A DNA stretch of 64,000 nt from Halictus rubicundus (taxonomy: Eukaryota > Arthropoda > Insecta > Hymenoptera > Halictidae), in NCBI RefSeq assembly GCF_050948215.1, contig NW_027488885.1, positions 1 through 64,000 on the forward strand, written 5' to 3'. Below the pieces are notes generated by a model that worked only from the letters and a program-made list of their open reading frames with translations, was not told the origin of the DNA and made no database searches. Positions 9,095-20,772 of the stretch are shown one piece after another. A program made the position numbers and the translations under genes. How positions within the stretch are numbered: the stretch's first letter is position 1; each line of letters opens with the position of its first letter.

Positions 9095-9492
9095 TAATTA
9101 ACTTTTTCAAAAAATGGAAACCTATTTTGTTGCCTCATTTAATGCATCTTGATATTCTTTACAAGAAAGTGTTAACCTACTTTCATGAAAAAATGATTTA
9201 TTTAAGAGATATGAGAGGTTCAATGTGACGATCATTTACAACTTAACATCCGCAAATATTGGAGAAGTATTTTAGAAGAGAAGAAGAGAAGGGAAGACAA
9301 ATAATGAAGAAGTATCGATTTTTTCACATAAGTAGGTTAACACTTTCTTGTAAAGATTATCAAGATTCGTTAAGTGTTACAACAAGAAATATATGTTTCC
9401 ATTTTTAAAAAAGTTAATGACCTTTATATATCCTGTACGTGTCCACCTATAAAAAAAAAACTATTAACATCAGAATGTGCCCCTCTTGATAC
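9040..9492. mobile_element. Foldback element with long inverted arms
   Basis: The left arm begins GTATCAAGAAGGGCACATTC at 9040 and its diverged reverse complement ends at 9492. Further matching stretches around 9165 and 9335 (TTTACAAGAAAGTGTTAACC) show arms of about 160 bases flanking a short centre. No transposase ORF; a non-autonomous foldback or MITE. The target-site duplication is unclear. Confidence 0.8.
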
Positions 9493-9522
9493 CATGTAAA
9501 TCAAGTGGTAATATGCGGAGAC

Positions 9523-9708
9523 CTACCCTCTATAATTTCTTTTTAACTCTTTCCACGTAACGCTGTTATCATTTGAAAATCTATATGTATAAATGTTCAA
9601 ATCGCTTGATAATTTTAGTGGTGCTGTAGTTATGCCAGACAGTGTATCTAGCTGTATACGTGTATGCGTACCTAATCCATGTGTACTACCATAAATTAAA
9701 AGTTTCAT
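9523..9708 (-). pseudogene. Short protein-like fragment, unrecognised
   Basis: A 61-codon minus-strand frame with protein-like composition, next to the foldback element. It has no domain I can name and no splice signals that I can defend. Confidence 0.2.
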
Positions 9709-9808
9709 GAATCATTCTGTTTCTGAATGAAAATAATAAAACGAATATTGACGTTCTTAACGCGAAAAAAGAGACACGTGGTCCACATGCTTTTAAGTGT
9801 GAATAGAA

Positions 9809-10090
9809 GTGATTCAGACGGTTGTCCTTGCCATTATAACAGATTTTTTAAAATTCTTAAGGAAAGTAATCCGAATGAACTATGAACTTTCGGTTACCAC
9901 AACGGTTTCGAGAAGGGGTCAAACTTTCAGACCTATGTACTTACTGTATATTATAGAAACGCAGCAACGTCAGGAGCAGTTGTTGCAAACTTTACTCCGT
10001 AACATCACATCGTCCTATGCTTTCGACGATGCTCCGGAAGTTTCGGTATCAATACGCTACGTACAGCCTGATGTAAAGACCTTTAATTGA
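9809..10090 (+). CDS. Unrecognised open frame
   Basis: A 93-codon frame with a plausible ATG at residue 23 (9875). It contains the run QQRQEQLLQTLL and ends in a stop at 10088-10090. No domain is recognised; weak support. Confidence 0.2.
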   Translation: MIQTVVLAIITDFLKFLRKVIRMNYELSVTTTVSRRGQTFRPMYLLYIIETQQRQEQLLQTLLRNITSSYAFDDAPEVSVSIRYVQPDVKTFN

Positions 10091-10162
10091 TTTCTCATCG
10101 TATGTCGTTACTACCGACTAAATTCCGTTGGCAGAGTTGAAGTTGTGGGGCTAGTACATTAA

Positions 10163-10379
10163 CACTAGATTTACGGGACCGGTCAAAATGACGGGTTCTA
10201 ATATTTTTAATTAAATATTATTAAGATTCTAAGGATGCATACATAAGAAATTATTTAGCAAATTTATTTCTTTAGGTATATATTATTTAAAAATATTACT
10301 AAAAATGTGGGTAGCACGTTCTTGTTATTTTTATGAAGTAATGCAAAATAGTCGCTTTTAGTGCTCCGTAAACCTAGTG
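10163..10379. mobile_element. piggyBac-type MITE, copy 1
   Basis: TTAA at 10159-10162 and again at 10380-10383 flank a 217-bp sequence whose ends are inverted copies of CACTAGRTTTACGG. TTAA duplication and terminal repeats are the signature of piggyBac-superfamily elements. No coding capacity. A diverged relative lies near 27930-28094. Confidence 0.9.
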
Positions 10380-10383
10380 TTAA

Positions 10384-11575
10384 ACTGAATTAGAACTCGT
10401 ATGTTCCTAAACGAACTGCACGCGCAAACTTATACAACAGTCAAATTCTTTCGACAGTAATCAACTTTAGCATCGTACGATTCCTCTATCTTCTGAGGAA
10501 TTATAAAAGCATAATTAGTTATCGAACCTATTTGGTTGTCTCACAAGTTTGTTTTGTCTTCGACCACTATGCGCAATACGAATCTAGTATATTATCGAAA
10601 TAAAATTTCGATAAGCTGAAATAAAATATCAACAAACAGCTACAGTATATAAAGTTTAGATTGTTTTTGGAATAAATATGATTTTTCTCCTTTAAGGTCG
10701 TGTGAAGGTCAACATAAATTTGTATCGTTGAACTCGCCTTTCTATGAGCTGAAGGGTGGAAAACCCTATTAAGTTCTTAAAGGAAACAAAATTACTGACA
10801 AAAATATCATAATAGACTATATGTCAACCACGTGTTTCTCAATCAGACTATATGCTACTTTGCACCGGTCATTCTCTCTGAATATTTTTTCCCGTATCAT
10901 GAAAAGCAACCGAGCCACATATTTTAACTGCTCAAGTTAGACAAGACACCCTGCGTGCTATACTGCATGTAGTATAGACTGGAGTTGCGTGTGTTTCTGT
11001 TGTTATGGGGTCCATTACATTGTACAAAACTGGGACTTGAAATTAGGCACAGGGTTAAACATATTTGATTTCTGCTGCATTTTCACTGTGTACAGCGAAT
11101 AACATTCTTCTGGAGCATTGATCTGGGATATGTTTAATTGAAATCAACTGTCATTTACCGGGATCGAGTGGAAGTTCAAAAGTGGACGAGTTTCTTGGTC
11201 GAACAATCAGACAACTTGTTAAACTTGAACATGTTCCCAATGAGTTCTTTGAGTTTCGCTACACCACGTTCAAGTGAATTCGAACTCGTAAAGCATGAAC
11301 AAGCATCTCACTTTGTGACGGTGACCAATCTTAGCCAAACAAAAATTCGTCAAAGTTTCGTGGAGACACATTTTTCTAAATCCTGGATATAGTAAGATCG
11401 ATCGTCTCTTATCAACTCGTATTATTTTTAATTTTTAGATATATGAATTATATTTAACCAGTTAGTAAAATGAGGGAGGCTAATGCAATGAAGTGACAGG
11501 GGGATAGGAAAATTAAAGACTACAGAGGTGAAATAAGTAAGAAGAACAGTTTAGAACAGAGCTGCTCAATATGCC
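10384..11575. other. Non-coding, AT-rich
   Basis: About 1.2 kb without a gene or a structured repeat that I can support. One 84-codon plus-strand frame at 11138-11392 shows no domain. Confidence 0.5.
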
Positions 11576-11577
11576 TA

Positions 11578-13101
11578 CACTCCTCGTCAGAAAGATAGCC
11601 CAGGTGTGCTATGTTTAATTTCTCAATGACGCATGTAAAGTTTTACGTTTGTGACGTATAATATCAAAACTTTATGAGCTCAGAATATGCGGGTCGTTGA
11701 AAATAATTAAAAATATTATAAGGTTTAGTGTGCAACAAAAAAAATTGTTTTACTTTAAGAAAGAAATGATAGCACATGTACAATAAGAAAATAATAATGA
11801 ATATAAATTTTAACTAACAATAATTACTTATCAAACATATATACTTATTTAATAATGGGTACATCCTCCTTTATTTTCTATTACTTCTATTGTACGATTT
11901 GGTATCGATTTATATAGTTTTTGGATGTAATTTTGACATTCGCGTACAATTGCATTTTTCAATTCTTGTACGTGTTGATACTGCTTTCCATTCGGGTATA
12001 CGCCGCGAACAAGTTCTGCCCAGCAATTTTCAATAATATTAAGGTCCGGGGAGCGTGCAGGCCACGGCAAAACAGATATATTATTTTCATTAAAAGATGA
12101 TTGGACCAATCTTGATGTGTGTACAGATGCATTATCTTGTTGAAAGATGTAATCAGGTCCAGAGATGCATTCTGCATGATTATTTATTTGTTCTTTGATT
12201 AAATTTATGTATTGGACACTATTCATTCTCCCATTGATGAACTTGATACTTGTCGTGCCGAAATAACCGATGCCGGCCCAAACCATTACGCTGCCTCCTC
12301 CCATTTGTCGTCGGATTGCTGACATTGTCCCTTTTCTTATGTCATGAAAATAATATTCGAACCCATCAGGACCATCCAGGTTAAATTTTTTTTCGTCCGA
12401 AAATAGTACTCTTTTCCATTTTTTTCCCAATGCACTCTTTCTTTTGCAAAGCGTAAACGTTCTGCTTTGTGTTTCGTTGTTAACGGAGGTTTCTTTTTTA
12501 ATTTTAGCCTCTTAATATTTTTGCAGGATAATAGAACTCGACGAACACTCGAAACACTGGCACTAACACTAGATTTTCCATTATTTGCTTCGTTGTTAAC
12601 TGCGAGTTGGAAGCTACACGCATAATTGCTCGATGACGGCCGACCAGTACTTTTCTTTTTGCCATAATCTTCAACATTTTTTTAAGCAATTGTGTATTAC
12701 TTTACGACTTCTTTTTATTACTTTCGATATTTTCGCTACTGATAACTGTTGCTGTTTTAGTTCAAGAATTTGCTTTTTTTCAGACTCGTTTAATTTTTTT
12801 CCGCGTCCCATACTTACAAATTTATATAATATTGTACTGTAATCTTTACTCGTTGATAGATCATGAAATACTGAGCATTTCTAAACATATTAACAGAGTG
12901 TGCTATCATTTCGACCTTAGTATGGAACAGTTTTTCTTTGTTGTATACAAACATCTACGACATTGTGATTTATTTCCAGCAAGCCGCATATTCTGAGCTC
13001 ATAATATTGTTTTGATATTGTACGTTACAGACGAAAAATTTTACATGCGTCATTGAGAAATTAAAGATAGCACACCTGGGCTATCTTTTCGACGAGGAGT
13101 G
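11578..13101 (-). mobile_element. Tc1/mariner element with 128-bp TIRs (dead)
   Basis: Inverted terminal repeats of about 128 bases start CACTCCTCGTC, and the element is flanked by TA at 11576-11577 and 13102-13103. It carries a minus-strand transposase with frameshifts. Full length is 1524 bp, normal for Tc1. Confidence 0.95.
11849..12811 (-). pseudogene. Tc1-type transposase, DD34E, two frameshifts
   Basis: Cut-and-paste transposase of the flanking Tc1 element. The ATG at 12811 opens an N-terminal helix-turn-helix region (MGRGKKLNESEKKQ). The frame is lost in an A-run near 12672, recovered as a second HTH/linker segment, and lost again in a run of seven A near 12422. The catalytic part then reads FSDE, IFQQDN and SPDLNIIEN, with 34 residues between the second Asp and the Glu (DD34E). 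Both breaks lie in homopolymer A tracts, so they could be old indels or assembly errors. As read, no functional protein is made. Confidence 0.9.
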
Positions 13102-13289
13102 TATTAGCGGGCAAGTGGGCACGCCGATGCCAGTGGGTACAGCAACGGGCAAAGCTACGGACATGTGACTTACAATTAGCGGAGTCGGCAGCTCAGCCGT
13201 AGCTGGCCACGTAGCTGTGACAATGCGTGTGACAAATGCATGCAGCCTTGCCCGCAGAGGCGTGGCTTCGCGTCCGCCGTGCCGTTCTG

Positions 13290-13520
13290 TGTATATGCCC
13301 AAGCAGAGTCGCCAGATCAAGACTTGTTCTCGCACTCTAATTTCCCCTTCTACCGCGCTATTCCCCACACTTCCGTCGCTGCCCGGTCGCGTGACACGTT
13401 TCGTCTCTGTCGTGCATACTCCGGTACGAGCAGAGAGAGGGTAAGTTTTTCCCCTCAACTTGTGCTCCTTCCCCTCTTCTGGCGACACTGTCCTCGGGGC
13501 AAGAAGATCGCTGCCCGTAC
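13290..13520 (+). repeat. Dispersed repeat, copy 1 (second copy at about 39815-40020)
   Basis: Shares long stretches with 39815-40020: a CACCAGATTAAGACTTGT-like start, a CCCTTCTACNNCGCTATTNCCC-like core, and an end near TTTCCCCTCAA. Both copies are GC-richer than their surroundings. Type unknown. Confidence 0.65.
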
Positions 13521-15377
13521 GTGCAGACATTGATCAGCTCTGGTTTAGGGACTATTATATGTGTTGTATTTGTGACCAAATACTTTTTGGATTCACTATA
13601 CATCTTTAAACAAACGTACCTTTCTTAAGTGGTACTTAAAAATTGATTCCCTATTCTGTGTTTACTAAATACTTAATAAACACAATTATAATTTAAACGT
13701 ATGTTAATGCGTTCTTGAATACACACCTAATAGAATTCAGCATCAGGGAGAGGGGCATTGTAATAAGACTTCCCCTAAGAAGCATTCGTGAATCGAACTA
13801 TTTACGGATTTCTAGTTTCATTTTTGCTCTACACATTATTGCTCTTCGACTAATAAAACTCGAGCTGACAATCTACCGTAGGTTCTAACAAATGGTAACA
13901 GATAACGGATACGAAAAGAGTCACACCGTTGTGAACGATAAGGCGGAACGACATTGACGAATAGGCTTCCGTGCAGTTCCGCGAGGTTTTCGCGAGTACA
14001 ATTCCATTGGCAATGGACTCGAAACCGCTATCATGCACGGTCCAGAGCAATTCCAATAGGCGATCCATTATCTTTAGCGGCGTCAGACCAATCGATTCGC
14101 CACTCTCCTTTTTCTGATTCCGTCCCTCCTCCCTCGTAAGGGCCTCCTTCCTTCGCATTTTCATTTTCGCGAAATGTTAAATGTCATTTATATATATATA
14201 TTTTTTTCTAAACCGGCTACAATGCGCCGCACAGACAAATTTTTGATTTTTATGAAAAAAAAAATTGTTTTTGAATAGCCTAATATTAAATTTTTTTTCG
14301 GAGATACACGCCTGGGAAATAACCTTTTTTCTCCTGGGAATTCATCAGTTTTCAGAGCAATAGTTATGTAATTACTCCGCCTATAATTGAATACTTAGGG
14401 GTCTATAAGTTATATGGGTTATTACAAATAGCTTAAACTATTAACTGGCAAAATGAATTTTTCACAAATGTTGTTTAACAGTAAGTAATATAGACTAACC
14501 GGAAGCCACGTTGCGTTGCGCTCATTTTTCATTTATGCAGGAATACAAAAAATCCTTTAAGAGACATCGATGTGACACTAATCATTTTGGCAAGGTGTAA
14601 TACTGATCTAACTTTGAGACCCTTGGGTGCAATGTAAGTTTAAAAATCAACTTTCAGAATTTCCAAGAATGAATCGCGCGGAAGTTACGATTATTTAATG
14701 TTTCAGGTGAAATTTTTTAAGGATATATCATAAATAATATAGGAAAATCTGAAATAGTTAATTAGAATTAATTTTTTAAATAAAAAATTTAATAATAATT
14801 TTTTTACGTTAAATAAACAAAGTTTTCGTTCACTGGACCACTGTCGCAAAATTGCAACAAAAACGGAAAAACGAAAGAAGAGAAGTGAAAAAAATATGTA
14901 AAAATAAACTATAATAAATAAATAATAATAAATTAACGATAGATAATAATAAGAGGGACTAACGGCACTCCATTTGAAGGCGTTGCCTAGTTATGCATTT
15001 TGATTGTCTCACTGGTCAATAAAAGAAATGATAATCGCATCTTGAAATCACTGTAATAATGATCGTTGTTTCAGTGATAAGTAACTTTTTGTAATTAATA
15101 TTTGTTGTTAATTTATTATCATTCATTTATTACAATTCATTTTATATATATTAAAGATAATTAATTTTTATCTAACGGTTTTGTCATTCTCTTCCCTCCA
15201 CTTTTCTCCCGTTGTTCCTTCCATGTTCATTGATCCCTCAAAATCAAATCAGATTCTGATAGTGTATTTAATTTGCATTTTTGGTCATAAATATCATTGT
15301 CATTATTAGACCAAAAACGCGTGACCAAAAACACAGTAGAATAAAAGTATTGAAATGTTTTTTTATAAATTCATATA
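13521..15377. other. Non-coding, AT-rich
   Basis: No supported gene. A GC-richer patch at 13900-14160 is open on both strands (104 codons minus, 61 plus) without a recognisable domain or splice context. The first pore-helix exon of the downstream potassium channel was looked for here and not found. Confidence 0.45.
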
Positions 15378-16751
15378 CAGGATGTCTCACCTAACTCGAA
15401 CATCTAAAGTATCTCGCTTGTTTTTTATGACAGAAAAAATTGCAGAGGAAAACACATTAGTTGGTTCAGAGGGGCAAATATTATAATAGGCAAAAAAAAT
15501 TGTTGAAGGTTATATTTTTTGAGATTTCAAGGTCATCGATGTTTTTTTAAATGGAATTATATATTTTTATTATCGCTATATGATAGCCAAGGTCAAGACG
15601 AATTCAACGACCTGTAATATTATCACCTCCGCGTGAACCTTGAGTTTGTTATCACCAACGATTATACACCACACATTTACACTCCATAGACGCTGGTGTA
15701 CAACTTGTCGAAGTAATTTCGGGTTTTCAATGCACCAATAATGCATATTATGTGTATTCAGTTGTCCATGGTTAGAAAAAGTAGCTTCGTCAGTAAAGAG
15801 AACGTCATAAAAGAAATGTTCATTTCTTTGTATTTGCTGCAATGTCCATGTACAAAAAGCAACACGATTCTCAAAGTCATTGCCACCAAGCTCCTGATGT
15901 AAGGAAATATGGTATGGATGAAAATGACGTTGCAATATTCGGGACACACTTGCTTTGCAAATGCCTAAGAACGTCCAATTTTTCGACAACTTGTAGTAGG
16001 ATCAATATTGACTGTAGCCAATACAAAAGTTTCGGCACCTTCTCCAGTAGCAGGCTTTGCTCGTCTTCTGTTTAGTGGTTTAACACTCCCTGTTCTACAA
16101 AACAATTGAACAATGCGGTCAAAACTTTGTCGAGGACGATGATTTCTCTCAGGGTATCTTTCTGCGTACAGTTGAGATGATTGTACTGAGTTACTTTTAG
16201 CCTCACCCATAAACTAAAATCATCTCTATCTTTTCTGCATCACTGTACACTATCGTTTCAGAGAAGTAACGTTATCTTTCACAATCAAATAAATCCCGAA
16301 GAATTTCTTAAACGTACTGATATCAGTCATCATAAGGAGAAGAATTTGTATCAGTGTTTACAATTTATTGTAAGCGTGTTTACAGTCAATAGTCAAAGTT
16401 CAAGAACATTTCGTGAAACCCTAGGGGACATGTCATCGTTGTTTCACTATTTAGGTCAAGTGTCCTACTTTTATGAATTTTTCGTACTCGACGTCACGTG
16501 AAGGTGATAATATTACAGGTCGTTGGATTCGTCTTGACCTCGGATATCATATAGCGATACTAAAAATATATCATTCCATTGAAAAAAACTTCGATGATCT
16601 TGAAATCTCAAAAAATATAACCTTGAACACATTTTGTTGCTTATCGTAATATTTGTCCCCCTGAAGCAACTAATGTTTTCCGTTGACATTTTTTTCTATC
16701 ATAAAAAACAAGCGAGATATTTTAGATGCTCGAGTTATGTAAAACACCCTG
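15378..16751 (-). mobile_element. Mariner-type element (relative of DD41D), internally deleted
   Basis: Inverted terminal repeats of about 250 bases begin CAGGATGTCTCACC and end in the diverged complement ...ACACCCTG. TA flanks at 15376-15377 and 16752-16753. The minus-strand transposase inside is truncated. Confidence 0.9.
15630..16210 (-). pseudogene. Truncated mariner transposase
   Basis: The ATG at 16210 opens the N-terminus (QLYAERYPERNHRPRQSF, a segment common in this transposase group). A frame change near 15970-15990 links it to the middle part, which contains the first catalytic Asp (VLFTDEATF). Reading then runs into the terminal repeat, so the second and third catalytic Asp are gone. 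The middle part resembles the protein at 52330-53298 (same TDEATF/SDEATF, HxxHYW and WSxNVWC landmarks), which supports the family call. Confidence 0.85.
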
Positions 16752-16753
16752 TA

Positions 16754-17323
16754 TAAAAACGTGCATGAACTTTTCAATCTGTATAGTTTACACTTTACTA
16801 AGTTTCAATTTATAATATTTTCGAGAAAAACCGTGTCTTCAGTTTTCCACCCACTACATCATGCACCACATCTGAGAAAAATGATTGATGGGTTATAAAA
16901 GCATCAGCATTATCCACGGTTTATTGTTATACGATTTCTTTTTACGAAAATATAATAGTTTAAATATCGACAACTTATCGAAAATTGGAAATTTACTGTT
17001 CAATTATGCCTTCTGGTACCGCTGTACTTTGAAACTGAAAAAAACGCTTTAAGAATTTAGACCTGAAGTATCTCTTTTAAAAAATTCAACGCTTGAAAGG
17101 CTACCAGATAATTGATATTTTAAGGGTTAAAGACGTGAAAGGCGTTTCGACTCTTTAATAAACTGATGAAGTTCATTGAAAACTTAAAAAGTTTCACTTT
17201 GGAAGCTACTCAAGCTTCACTTGAATAAAAACACACTTTCCATTCAGTGTGTACTTACTTGGGAAACCTAACGTAATTTCGGCAATACTTACCCTATCTA
17301 AATACTTAATGATCTTTCTCCAG
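16754..17323 (+). other. Intronic sequence upstream of K2P exon
   Basis: AT-rich, no ORF of interest; ends in a pyrimidine-rich stretch and CAG acceptor (17321-17323) before the potassium channel exon. The preceding exon is not found in this window. Confidence 0.6.
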
Positions 17324-17529
17324 GTTGCGGTAGCATAACGCCGAAATCCACGTGGGGTAAAATCGCGACCATGGGTTACGCCAGCCTCGGGATCCCGTTG
17401 ACTGTGGTTTACCTATCGAGCGCCGGAGGTCTGTTATCCAGATGTGCCAGAGGTGTCTTTACACATGCTCTTTGCTGCTGCCTTTGTTCGAATTGCGGCT
17501 ATTGTTGCTACGATGAAAGAAGAATGGAG
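17324..17529 (+). CDS. Two-pore-domain potassium channel (K2P), exon with end of P1 and M2
   Basis: Part of a K+ leak channel of the plasma membrane. After a CTCCAG acceptor the exon (entered in phase 1) reads G-C-G-S-I-T-P-K-S-T-W-G-K, the end of the first pore filter, then the M2 helix (SLGIPLTVVYLSSAGG), then a Cys-rich stretch (CCCLCSNCGYCC) and DERRME at the GTGAGC donor. Order and spacing are typical of K2P channels. The filter reads Gly-Cys-Gly where K2Ps usually have Gly-Tyr-Gly or Gly-Phe-Gly. Codon phase fits the next exon exactly (phase 0). M1, the extracellular cap and the start of P1 must lie upstream and were not found. No subfamily symbol is safe. Confidence 0.85.
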
Positions 17530-18016
17530 GTGAGCGAAGAAACATTAATTGATAGAATATTTCTCGTAAAATGTCAAATGAAACACATCTATACTACAGG
17601 TACAATTAACTATTACATTGTCCCGAATCTAAACTCTGGAAGTTCCATATTATTCGAATTCAAACGAGCATTGATTAAAGATTTTTTACTTTTCATACAT
17701 ATACAATACATATATTGCTCTTTGCTTTGTTGCTCTCTTACAATTAACAATGTCTTGATAGGTGGAAGTCATTTGTATCCCAAATAGATACAGATTTTGC
17801 ATGAACTCTGCACTCGTACAGGAACGAAAGGACAAGGAAATATATTTGCTGTTTATAAATGAATATATTACAATTTAAAGATTATTAGAAATTATTGGAA
17901 GTTTTAGTAAAACAATGTGATAACCTATTAATTTTAGAGGAATTCAAAACGATCGTGAAAAAAAAGAAAATAGTGGAGAGTCTTGCACACGTAAATTCCT
18001 TAGGCATATGTATATA

Positions 18017-19647
18017 CAGTCAGTCAAAAAAGTCTCCGTACACCGTACAAGAATTTATTTAAAGTTGCATAATTTTAAAGGAAATGGTAATAAATAAATA
18101 ATTCTTTCGTTATTATATTCAGAAATATAACATTAATTATTAGTGCAAACTAAAAGATGTTACATGCATTTGTTAACAAATAAACGAACGAAAATGACGA
18201 GCATAACAAAAATGAGGTCAAAAAAGTCTCCGTACAGAGACTGTGAGCGTGTAAATTTATTTCCTTTGTTAACGGTTCAGCTGAATGTTTACAAATAACT
18301 CTCAAGGAAACACTCTATGGTCAAGTATAATTTAGTTGCTTGGCTGTTAGCAAGAATAAAAGACGTTTTCGCGAAAAAATTTCTCCGAAATGGAAGTACC
18401 ACTTGCGACCAAAGATTTAATTATAAAATTAAGAGAAGATTCATTATCCATTAGAAAAATAGGTCAAATAGTAAAAAGGACACATTCTTCGGTACAATAT
18501 ATTCTTGAGAAATACGCAAAAACTAAATCTATTCAAAGTTTACAACGTACAGGTCGACCACAAAAATTAGATACTAATCATAAACGTGCAATCCTACGAA
18601 CAATTCGTTGTGATCCACAAACGAGTGCACCAATATTGGCCAGTATGATAGAAAATGACTATAATATAAAAGTAGTGTCTGAAACTATTCGAAATGTTAT
18701 GAGAAAAGCTGGATACAATAGTCGTACAGCCAGGAGAACACCGTTCGTAAGTAAAGTTAATAAAAGAAAACGTTTTGAATTTGCAAAGGCACACGTTAAT
18801 AAGGATCAAAGCTTTTGGAATAATGTTATATTTAGTGATGAATGTAAATTCACTATTTTTACTTCGGAGGGAAATGTTAAAGTGTGGAGAAAACCAAATG
18901 AACAGATGAAACTCAAAAAACTCCCATCGTTTAAATAAGGAGGCGGCAGCGTGATGGTGTGGGGGTGTATGAGTGTAGCAGGGGTGGGAAATTTAGTCTT
19001 TATTGACGGTATAATGGATCAGCATGAATATTTGAACATTTTGAAAGAAAATTTAAAAAACAGTGCCAGAAAATTACATCTTGAAGAGTCGTTTATCTTC
19101 CAGCAGGATAACGACCCTAAGCACATGGCTAAGAAAGTAAAGGAATGGGTATTATACAATGTCCCGAAACAGCTGCATACACCTCCACAATCTCCCGACA
19201 TTAATGCAATCGAACATTTGTGGGGAGAAATAAAAAGAAATTTGAAAAAATACACAATAAAAAACAAGGAAGACCTAAAATCTAATATATTGTTGGAATG
19301 GGAAAATATTCAGCCAAGTACAATACAAAAATTAGTTCAAACAATGCCAAAGAGGATGCAAGAAATTATAAAATTAAAAGGCGGCCCAACTGATCACTAA
19401 TTAACAAATTATGAATAATAGTGTTACATGTACAGAGACTTTTTTGACCTCGTTTTCGTTGAGTTTTACTTTTTCCTTTGTTTATTTGTTAACAAATAAA
19501 TGTAATATAGCTTTTTTGCACTGTTAATAAATGTTACGTTTGTGAACATAATAACGCAAGAATTATTTATTTATTACCATTTCCTTTAAAATTGTGCAAC
19601 ATTAAATAAATTCTTGTACGGTGTACGGAGACTTTTTTGACTGACTG
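18017..19647 (+). mobile_element. Tc1 element with IR/DR-type termini inside a K2P intron
   Basis: TA flanks at 18015-18016 and 19648-19649. The terminal inverted repeats are about 210 bases and carry the motif GTCAAAAAAGTCTCCGTACA at both the outer and inner end (18023 and about 18217, mirrored on the right), the IR/DR layout known from Sleeping Beauty-like Tc1 elements. It encodes a near-complete transposase on the + strand. Length 1631 bp. Confidence 0.95.
18390..19400 (+). pseudogene. Tc1 transposase, DD34E, one in-frame stop
   Basis: The frame runs from ATG 18390 to the stop at 19398-19400 in a single phase, broken only by TAA at 18936-18938. N-terminal paired-type HTH (residues about 10-110), then catalytic FSDECKF, FQQDNDPKH and SPDINAIEHLWGE, with 34 residues between Asp and Glu (DD34E). 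The stop falls just before the glycine-rich GGGSVMVWG segment. All catalytic residues survive, so the element is recently inactivated, or the stop is an allele or error. Confidence 0.9.
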
Positions 19648-19649
19648 TA

Positions 19650-20495
19650 GGTACTGATGCATGAAAAGATGTATGATGTTCAATCCTCATGAGACCGAAA
19701 AGCGATACATTTCTCTTGCACGGTAAAATATGAATATCTTCACTATTATACAGAGTGAATGTAAACTGTGGTACAGCAGGAAAGTGGAGTTATATTTCTC
19801 AGAGGAACAATAACTGATAAGTAGAGCAAATGAGAGATTAAATATTTTAAAATACATGAAATACAACACTTATTATTTACGTAATGTTAAAAAGGTACCT
19901 ACATCATATTCATACATATATTATTTTGATCAATATACATATATACAGGGTCCCCCCGTTAAGTTATGTCACCATTTTTTAGGCATTTCCGATAGTGCAA
20001 TTAAAAAATGTTTTTAGACAAAAGTTTGTCAATACTTGGCGAGTTACACGTCCGCATATTCTTAAATCTAAAAAAATGCTGTTTACGTAAAAAAGTAAAG
20101 GTCACCTTGACTTTTTTAAATGGCACCACACGTTTTGGACATAATAGAATTGTTGCTGACGTCGAGATGAAAGAGATGACGTCGTAAATGAAAATATTTT
20201 CCATATTGAAAAACTGAATAATGATAATAATAGAAGCATAGAAGAATTTGTTCGATCGAAATTTCACGAAACAATCCTCAAGTATAACCCTTCCTTTGGC
20301 GTCTCTAGATGTATGTAATCCTCGAATAATTTGTGTATTTTTTTATTTGCAAATCCGTGTACACAAAGTTTATCTTTCCATGTTGATCTTGATAAGATCA
20401 ATTTGGAAAGGAATATTGCAAAACAGTGCGGGAAAGTGAAGGCACTTTCTTGGTAGATCGATCTTAAAATTGCTTTTAAATTGACATGGGCCCAG
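19650..20495 (+). other. Remaining K2P intron sequence
   Basis: AT-rich. A TA-CAGGGTCCCCCC start near 19946-19957 looks like the single end of a mariner-type element with no matching right end. The intron ends in CCCAG at 20491-20495. The intron (17530-20495) is 2966 bp. Confidence 0.5.
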
Positions 20496-20772
20496 GAGAA
20501 GGAGAGACGAATGAGGAAGAAAAGGCAGCAGGAAGAAGTGGCTCAGCAGCAACAGCAATTGCAGTTACAGGAGCCCTTTTATGTCCGCGCAAATGCGTCA
20601 ACGTTCACGAGCACAGTGGCCAGCCCAAAGGACGAAGTGTCGAGTCTTGGCTCCGGTGACAGGCCAAACGTTACTATACTCGCACCAATCAGCATTTGTC
20701 TCGGTGCAATACTGTGCTACATTGTGGCAGGCGCTTTTACTCTGCACAAGTTGGACGACTGGTCCTTTGTGG
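20496..20772 (+). CDS. K2P potassium channel, exon with cytoplasmic loop and M3
   Basis: Continues in phase from DERRME: EKERRMRKKRQQEE, a highly charged and Gln-rich M2-M3 cytoplasmic loop, then the hydrophobic M3 helix (ILAPISICLGAILCYIVAGA) and LHKLDDWSFV, the lead-in to the second pore. The acceptor is CCCAG; the donor is G|GTACGT in phase 1, matching the next exon, where G+AT makes Asp. The loop in K2P channels is a usual site of regulation; a specific site cannot be named here. Confidence 0.85.

Noticed and set aside
13240..13533. 97-codon frame as a host exon
   Set aside because: Lies in a dispersed repeat that recurs at 39.8 kb without keeping the frame.
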